Of a DNA stretch of 17,773 nucleotides, positions 13,718 through 17,773 are shown piece by piece; within the stretch, counting starts at the first letter, position 1, and each line of letters starts with the position of its first letter. The translations under genes and the position numbers were made by a program. The notes under the pieces are model-generated. The model was not told the DNA's origin and did not search any database. It was given only the letters and a program-made list of their open reading frames with translations. The stretch lies in the NCBI GenBank assembly GCA_002392265.1, contig DGGP01000166.1, positions 1-17,773 of the forward strand, written 5' to 3'. Origin of the DNA: Firmicutes bacterium UBA3871 (lineage in GTDB: Bacteria > Bacillota > Clostridia > Peptostreptococcales > Anaerovoracaceae).

Positions 13718-15364
13718 CTATTTGGCGGCTTCCTCAATAAATTTCTTTGCCTCCCCAATAATCGAAGAGTCAATTCCGAGCATCATGGCAATGTTCAGTG
13801 CATCCTTTGGCACGCTGCCGCCCTTTTCGATGCGGGTGAGCCGGTAGTCCATATACTTGCCTATGATGTTAATGCGCTCGCGCCTGTTTGCGTAAGCGAT
13901 TTCACGCTTTAATAGCTCGAAGTCCACTCCCGCAAGGCCCACAACCTGCAGATTCACCACATCTCCGAGAGTCACTGCTTCGAAGTGGGTAGTCATCAGC
14001 ACGATATAAGGCTTTACCTTGAGGTAGTCCACTATAGCCCGCGTAAGAGCCGTCGCCTCGAGCGGATTTGTGCCGCTGGCGATTTCATCGACAAGGATAA
14101 GCGAGCGGTCGCCGCTGTTGTCGAGAATCTCCTTCAGCTCCTCCATCTCCGAGCCGAAGCTGGATAGTCCGCGCTCCACCGACTGACTGTCGCCAATCAG
14201 TATCTGCATGTAGTTTGAAAGGCCCACCTTCGCAGACCTGCACGGCACGAAAAAGCCGTACTGCGTAAGTATTGCCACCAGTCCGACAAGCTTGAGCGAA
14301 ATGGTCTTGCCGCCCATGTTCGCGCCTGTAATGCAGGTGACGCCCTCTTTCAGACTTATGCTGACCGGGCAGTATTCCTTGCCCTTTTCGCGAAGAATGT
14401 CCTCCACCTGTATGTGACGTCCGTCCTCAAACTCCACTATGTGCTCCTCTACGATTTCAGGGGCGACACATTTGTGGTCGATCGAGAAATAAGCCTTTGC
14501 AATGTGGAAGTCCAGCTTTCCGATTCTGCTGCAGTTTTCCATTATTGGCTCTGCATACTCGGAAATCTTTACGGAAAGACCCTTTCTGACGGATTCTTCC
14601 TCCTGTTCTATTTCCATGTTGACATCTTCCATCCCGCGCTGCAGCTCGAAAACTTCAGGCGTCGGCTTCAGTCCGAAGGTTGCGGACATATAGTCCTGTG
14701 CGGTCTGCTCGAGCTCGGCGAGCGATGCGCATTTTTCCATCAGCGCTTTGTTTGAAAGCTGAACGGAAATCTCAAACTTCGGGGTGAGGATTATGTCATA
14801 TTTTTCTTTTAGCTCCTCGCGGAGTTCCTTTTGCTCCTTGCGGATTGCAATCTCAAATTCTCTTTTTTTCTTTCGCAGCCCTGCCAGTTTTTCCGAAAAG
14901 CTGTCATAGATATAAAAGGTATTGATTCGGCTTTGCTCCGGATCCAGCAAATTCAAAAGTGCCGTTGTATCATTCAGGAAGAAATCATCCGAAATGTATT
15001 CTTTGTTTGCCTCCAGGAACTTCTCCAGCTTTTCTGTCTGGATCATCATGTTCTTTACTTCGTAAAGCTCTACAACCGTCAAGGTTTCTTTTGCGCTTCG
15101 CTCTATAATAAAGCTGAAATCCTTCATCAGCATGAACACTTCCAAAAGCTTTTCCACACCTGTGGGTTTCGCCTTTATCAGCTCAATCAGCTTTTCTGTT
15201 TTCTCAAGCTCTGCGCGAAGCTCGCCTTCCATGCCCGGAAAAAACGGCTTCATTCCCTGGAGTTCTTTGGTTCCGTATGGCGTCTGCACATTGATAAGAC
15301 CTGCTACATAATCCAGTCCCGTCTCTTTTCGCGTCTTAACATTTGCCAGTCGCAAATTAGCCAT
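13718..15364 (-). CDS. kamC: MutS-like ATPase, probable lysine 5,6-aminomutase reactivase subunit KamC
   Basis: The 548-residue protein has a long helical, coiled-coil-rich N-terminal half and a MutS-type ATPase domain. Walker A is GANMGGKT (347-354), Walker B is LILVDE with Glu427, then SGTNPLEA, and the H-loop THF with His460. The DNA mismatch-recognition domain is absent, so it is not a repair MutS. Its place between kamB and kamD matches KamC of lysine fermenters, annotated as the ATPase of a reactivase that swaps damaged cobalamin out of the 5,6-aminomutase; that role is analogical. Two ATGs exist. AAGGAG (15372-15377) is 1 base from the one at 15370 and 7 bases from the one at 15364, so 15364 is chosen. 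Confidence 0.9.
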   Translation of the reverse strand: MANLRLANVKTRKETGLDYVAGLINVQTPYGTKELQGMKPFFPGMEGELRAELEKTEKLIELIKAKPTGVEKLLEVFMLMKDFSFIIERSAKETLTVVELYEVKNMMIQTEKLEKFLEANKEYISDDFFLNDTTALLNLLDPEQSRINTFYIYDSFSEKLAGLRKKKREFEIAIRKEQKELREELKEKYDIILTPKFEISVQLSNKALMEKCASLAELEQTAQDYMSATFGLKPTPEVFELQRGMEDVNMEIEQEEESVRKGLSVKISEYAEPIMENCSRIGKLDFHIAKAYFSIDHKCVAPEIVEEHIVEFEDGRHIQVEDILREKGKEYCPVSISLKEGVTCITGANMGGKTISLKLVGLVAILTQYGFFVPCRSAKVGLSNYMQILIGDSQSVERGLSSFGSEMEELKEILDNSGDRSLILVDEIASGTNPLEATALTRAIVDYLKVKPYIVLMTTHFEAVTLGDVVNLQVVGLAGVDFELLKREIAYANRRERINIIGKYMDYRLTRIEKGGSVPKDALNIAMMLGIDSSIIGEAKKFIEEAAK

Positions 15365-15379
15365 GGCCATACTCCTTTA

Positions 15380-16390
15380 CTATAGTTTCACGTCTATTAC
15401 CGGAACATCGGGGATAGCTTCCTGCACCGTTTCAAGCAGAGCCTTGTGGTCAAACACATAGCCCTGCGGCGCATACGGATTTACCGTTACGGCAGCTACC
15501 TTTATATTGTCCAGCACGAAAGGCTGTAGCCCTCGTTTACAAAGTCTGCCCCAGTTGATGCTGCTGATAAAGATTTTTGTCGGATCCTTTAGCACCAGGG
15601 GTACCCTTTTTAATTTCGCCGGGGAAATGTCCGCTATCACGCTGTCCGTGAGCGCTCCCGGCACATAAATAAACTCTGTGTCATCATCGATGGCGCTGTC
15701 GATATGTCTGCTTGCGGAGAGACCGGTTTTAAGATTCAGCTCCACAACTTCGCCTTTCTTTACAAGACAAATGCCGGAATCGCAGTCTCGGAGCTGCTGA
15801 CGCACCTCTTCATTCTCCAAAATCGGCAAACGGTAAAGATTAACTATATGCGCTGTTTCTTCGGCCACTACCTTCATGCTGCGCGAAATGGTCGCTCCGG
15901 TGGACAGTATAATCGCATCCGAAGTTTCCGGTGCGGCTATCGACTTTCTGTCGATGGCTCCATCGATTATTACAAGCTCCGCTCCGAGCTCGAACATGTC
16001 TTTGCACATCTCTTTGTGCGCCTGCACGGTAAGCGGTCCTGCAATCTGTACATAGCCGCTGTCTGCGACTCTGCAAAGCATCAAGTCACCGAGCGCCGTC
16101 GGGTATTTGGTCATCCTCAGGATTTCCAGCCCCGCTTCGGCCAGGTCATAAAGCTCCGTGGGGACGGACACGATTGTGTCCGTCTCCAGGAATACTCTAG
16201 GTTTTTCGGTACTTGTTACAAGGTCTGTACTTTCTCCGTCTCTGCCCGTTGAGGTAATCCCCAGCCGAAGCCCCTCGTCCATGGACTCTTCGATGAAGTA
16301 GTTCAGTGCGGTGGTTTTTCCGGCGTTTTTGGCCATACCGACAATGGAGACGGTTTTATATTGTTTTGCCAGATCGTATAGAAAGCCCAT
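15380..16390 (-). CDS. kamB: P-loop protein, probable lysine 5,6-aminomutase reactivase subunit KamB
   Basis: This 336-residue cytoplasmic protein opens with a Walker A motif, GMAKNAGKT (18-26), followed by a mixed alpha/beta core with AELVIIDGAIDRKS (about residues 138-151) as a possible Walker B region. No membrane segment is visible. Its position between kamA and the MutS-like kamC is the arrangement seen in lysine-fermenting Clostridia and Fusobacterium, where it is annotated as the partner of KamC in reactivating the B12 enzyme. The biochemical role is inferred. AAGGAA lies 6 bases before the ATG. It is 17 bases after kamA and 15 bases before kamC. Confidence 0.88.
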   Translation of the reverse strand: MGFLYDLAKQYKTVSIVGMAKNAGKTTALNYFIEESMDEGLRLGITSTGRDGESTDLVTSTEKPRVFLETDTIVSVPTELYDLAEAGLEILRMTKYPTALGDLMLCRVADSGYVQIAGPLTVQAHKEMCKDMFELGAELVIIDGAIDRKSIAAPETSDAIILSTGATISRSMKVVAEETAHIVNLYRLPILENEEVRQQLRDCDSGICLVKKGEVVELNLKTGLSASRHIDSAIDDDTEFIYVPGALTDSVIADISPAKLKRVPLVLKDPTKIFISSINWGRLCKRGLQPFVLDNIKVAAVTVNPYAPQGYVFDHKALLETVQEAIPDVPVIDVKL

Positions 16391-16407
16391 AAAAATTCCT
16401 TAATGCT

Positions 16408-17676
16408 TTATTTGTTTTCCATTCTCTTCTTGTTTCTCTCATGTCTTGCGAGCTGAGCAGGCTCCATGGAGAGCTTGTCGCCCTGGAGAAGTCCGCAAAC
16501 GCCTTCATACTTGTAGTTTTCAGGAGTTGTCTTGCAGTTCTCGTAAGAGCACTGGAGTGGTGGAAGATGTGGTTCTGTGTATGTTGTGATAACGCCTTCG
16601 TAGTTTCTCAGAACGATTCTGTCAGCATTCTGTGAAATTACATACTGTGGCATTACCGGAGTCTTTCCGCCGCCGCCCGGAGCGTCTACTACGAATGTAG
16701 GAACTGCATAACCGGAAGTGTGGCCACGGAGACCTTCGATAATTTCGATACCCTTGGATACCGGTGTTCTGAAGTGCTCGATACCGAGTGAGAGGTCGCA
16801 CTGATAGATGTAGTAAGGACGAACTCTGTTCTTTACGAGTAAGTGAACGAGGTTTCTCATTACATGTACATCGTCGTTAACGCCTCTGAGCAGTACGGAC
16901 TGGTTTCCGAGAGGAATACCTGCGTCTGCGAGTCTTGCGCAAGCAGCAGCCGATGTCTCTGTCATTTCCTTTGGATGGTTGAAATGAGTGTTGAGCCAGA
17001 TTGGGTGATACTTCTTGAGCATGTTAACGAGCTCAGGAGTAATTCTCTGAGGAAGTACAACCGGTGTTCTCGAACCGAGTCTTACGATTTCAACGTGTTC
17101 GATCTTGCGAAGCTCGGAGATTACATATTCGAGAGTGTCGTCTTCAACGAGAAGTGCGTCACCGCCGGAAAGAAGGACGTCTCTTACCTGAGGAGTCTTT
17201 CTGATGTATGCGAGGCATGCATCGATGTCTTCGCGGCTTCTTGCACCGTCAGTTTCACCTGCAAGTCTACGACGTGTGCAGTGTCTGCAGTACATTGAGC
17301 ACTTGTCTGTTAACAGGAAGAGTACTCTGTCAGGATATCTGTGAGTAAGTCCCGGTGCCGGGGAGTCTTCATCCTCGTGGAGAGGGTCAAGCATGTCAGC
17401 GCATGATCTGTGGGATTCTGCTGCAACAGGAACTGCCTGCATTCTTACAGGGCAGTGTGGATCGTCAGGATCCATCAGAGATGCATAGTAAGGAGTGATT
17501 CCAACACGGAAGCCGCCTTCTTTGATCTGCTTTCTCTCTTCGTCAGTGAGGTTTACAACCTGCTCGATCTGCTCTACGGTAGTGAGTCTGTTTTCAACCT
17601 GCCAATGCCAGTCGTTCCACTGTTCGTCAGTAACGTCCTTGAACAGAGGGATATCTTTCCAATTTCTAATTGCCAT
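16408..17676 (-). CDS. kamA: L-lysine 2,3-aminomutase (radical SAM, PLP)
   Basis: KamA converts L-lysine to L-beta-lysine using a 4Fe-4S cluster, SAM and PLP; it is the first step of lysine fermentation. The 422-residue length fits the clostridial enzyme (416). The cluster motif CSMYCRHC gives Cys126, Cys130 and Cys133. The PLP lysine is Lys338 in GGGGKTP, and Asp294 and Asp331 occupy the places of the substrate-binding Asp293 and Asp330 of the C. subterminale enzyme. Cysteines near the C-terminus (CSYENC and GVCGLL) match its zinc-binding region. AAGGAG lies 10 bases before the ATG. It is the first complete gene of the operon seen here. Confidence 0.97.
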   Translation of the reverse strand: MAIRNWKDIPLFKDVTDEQWNDWHWQVENRLTTVEQIEQVVNLTDEERKQIKEGGFRVGITPYYASLMDPDDPHCPVRMQAVPVAAESHRSCADMLDPLHEDEDSPAPGLTHRYPDRVLFLLTDKCSMYCRHCTRRRLAGETDGARSREDIDACLAYIRKTPQVRDVLLSGGDALLVEDDTLEYVISELRKIEHVEIVRLGSRTPVVLPQRITPELVNMLKKYHPIWLNTHFNHPKEMTETSAAACARLADAGIPLGNQSVLLRGVNDDVHVMRNLVHLLVKNRVRPYYIYQCDLSLGIEHFRTPVSKGIEIIEGLRGHTSGYAVPTFVVDAPGGGGKTPVMPQYVISQNADRIVLRNYEGVITTYTEPHLPPLQCSYENCKTTPENYKYEGVCGLLQGDKLSMEPAQLARHERNKKRMENK

Positions 17677-17716
17677 ATTTATTATTCTCCTTAAAAAATA
17701 ATGTGAGAGTCATTAT

Positions 17717-17735
17717 GGGGCCGGCGAGCGGCCCC
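17717..17735 (-). other. GC-rich hairpin between an upstream gene and kamA
   Basis: GGGGCCG (17717-17723) and CGGCCCC (17729-17735) form a 7-bp all-GC stem with loop GCGAG, 40 bases before the kamA start. No T tract follows on the minus strand, so it may be an RNA-processing or stability hairpin that sets the ratio of kamA to the upstream gene, or a weak terminator. Confidence 0.5.
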
Positions 17736-17754
17736 GGTTGATTATCCTATTGGA

Positions 17755-17773
17755 TTATGCGTACATTTCCTCG
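17755..17773 (-). CDS. Last codons of an upstream gene (3' end only)
   Basis: Reading the minus strand from the right edge, one frame gives EEMYA and a TAA stop at 17755-17757, 78 bases before the kamA start. This is too short to identify. In other lysine fermenters the neighbouring genes include kdd, kce and kal, so it may be one of these. Confidence 0.3.

Noticed and set aside
13718..15364. DNA mismatch repair protein MutS or MutS2
   Set aside because: Only the ATPase domain is MutS-like. The mismatch-recognition and Smr domains are absent, and the gene lies within the kam operon, which fits KamC.
17677..17754. Cobalamin or lysine riboswitch before kamA
   Set aside because: Only 78 bases separate the genes. 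They hold one simple GC hairpin and a ribosome site, with no B12-box or lysine-box motifs.
1..17773. tRNA or rRNA genes, CRISPR arrays, transposase genes
   Set aside because: No cloverleaf-like or rRNA-like stretch, no regular spaced repeats and no transposase motifs were found when reading both strands by eye.

Overview
The window looks like Clostridia (Firmicutes): an S-box (SAM-I) riboswitch on metK, strong Shine-Dalgarno sequences, TTG starts, a sortase locus, and an anaerobic lysine-fermentation operon. The main content is the minus-strand cluster kamA-kamB-kamC-kamD-kamE-atoD-atoA (9792-17676). It encodes the first two steps of lysine fermentation (lysine to beta-lysine to 3,5-diaminohexanoate), a probable two-part reactivase for the B12-dependent mutase, and the terminal CoA-transferase that exchanges CoA between butyryl-CoA and acetoacetate. 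The middle-step genes (kdd, kce, kal) are not in the window. The last codons of another gene enter at the right edge and may belong to one of them.

Layout from left to right. 1-2257 (plus strand) is a small cell-surface operon: the C-terminal part of a membrane-anchored protein ending in a sorting-signal-like tail, a class D-like sortase that overlaps it, and a four-helix membrane protein. 2263-2408 holds stacked palindromes. metK (2505-3692, minus) follows, with its terminator, SAM-I riboswitch and a consensus promoter. 3945-6717 (minus) is a two-gene unit: an AraC-family regulator whose C-terminus resembles the tail of a GH39 glycosidase without its catalytic barrel, and an unrecognised 411-residue protein. 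6718-7381 is an AT-rich, gene-free region of 664 bases with several palindromes, DnaA-box-like motifs and an orphan terminator. Then come a plus-strand alanyl-tRNA editing protein (AlaX type) and an EamA/DMT transporter, the latter bracketed by inverted copies of a roughly 60-base repeat. The lysine operon fills the rest.

The most important caution concerns metK. Its codon use flips abruptly inside the gene, between about 2804 and 2918, over the most conserved motif of the family. Upstream of the flip (in gene order) valine is only GTA/GTT; after it valine is mostly GTC/GTG, as in the sortase locus further left. The left 2.5-2.9 kb may therefore come from another genome, through homologous recombination or a chimeric metagenome assembly, so synteny across this point should not be trusted until tested.

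No RNA genes, CRISPR arrays, insertion sequences or transposase genes were found.
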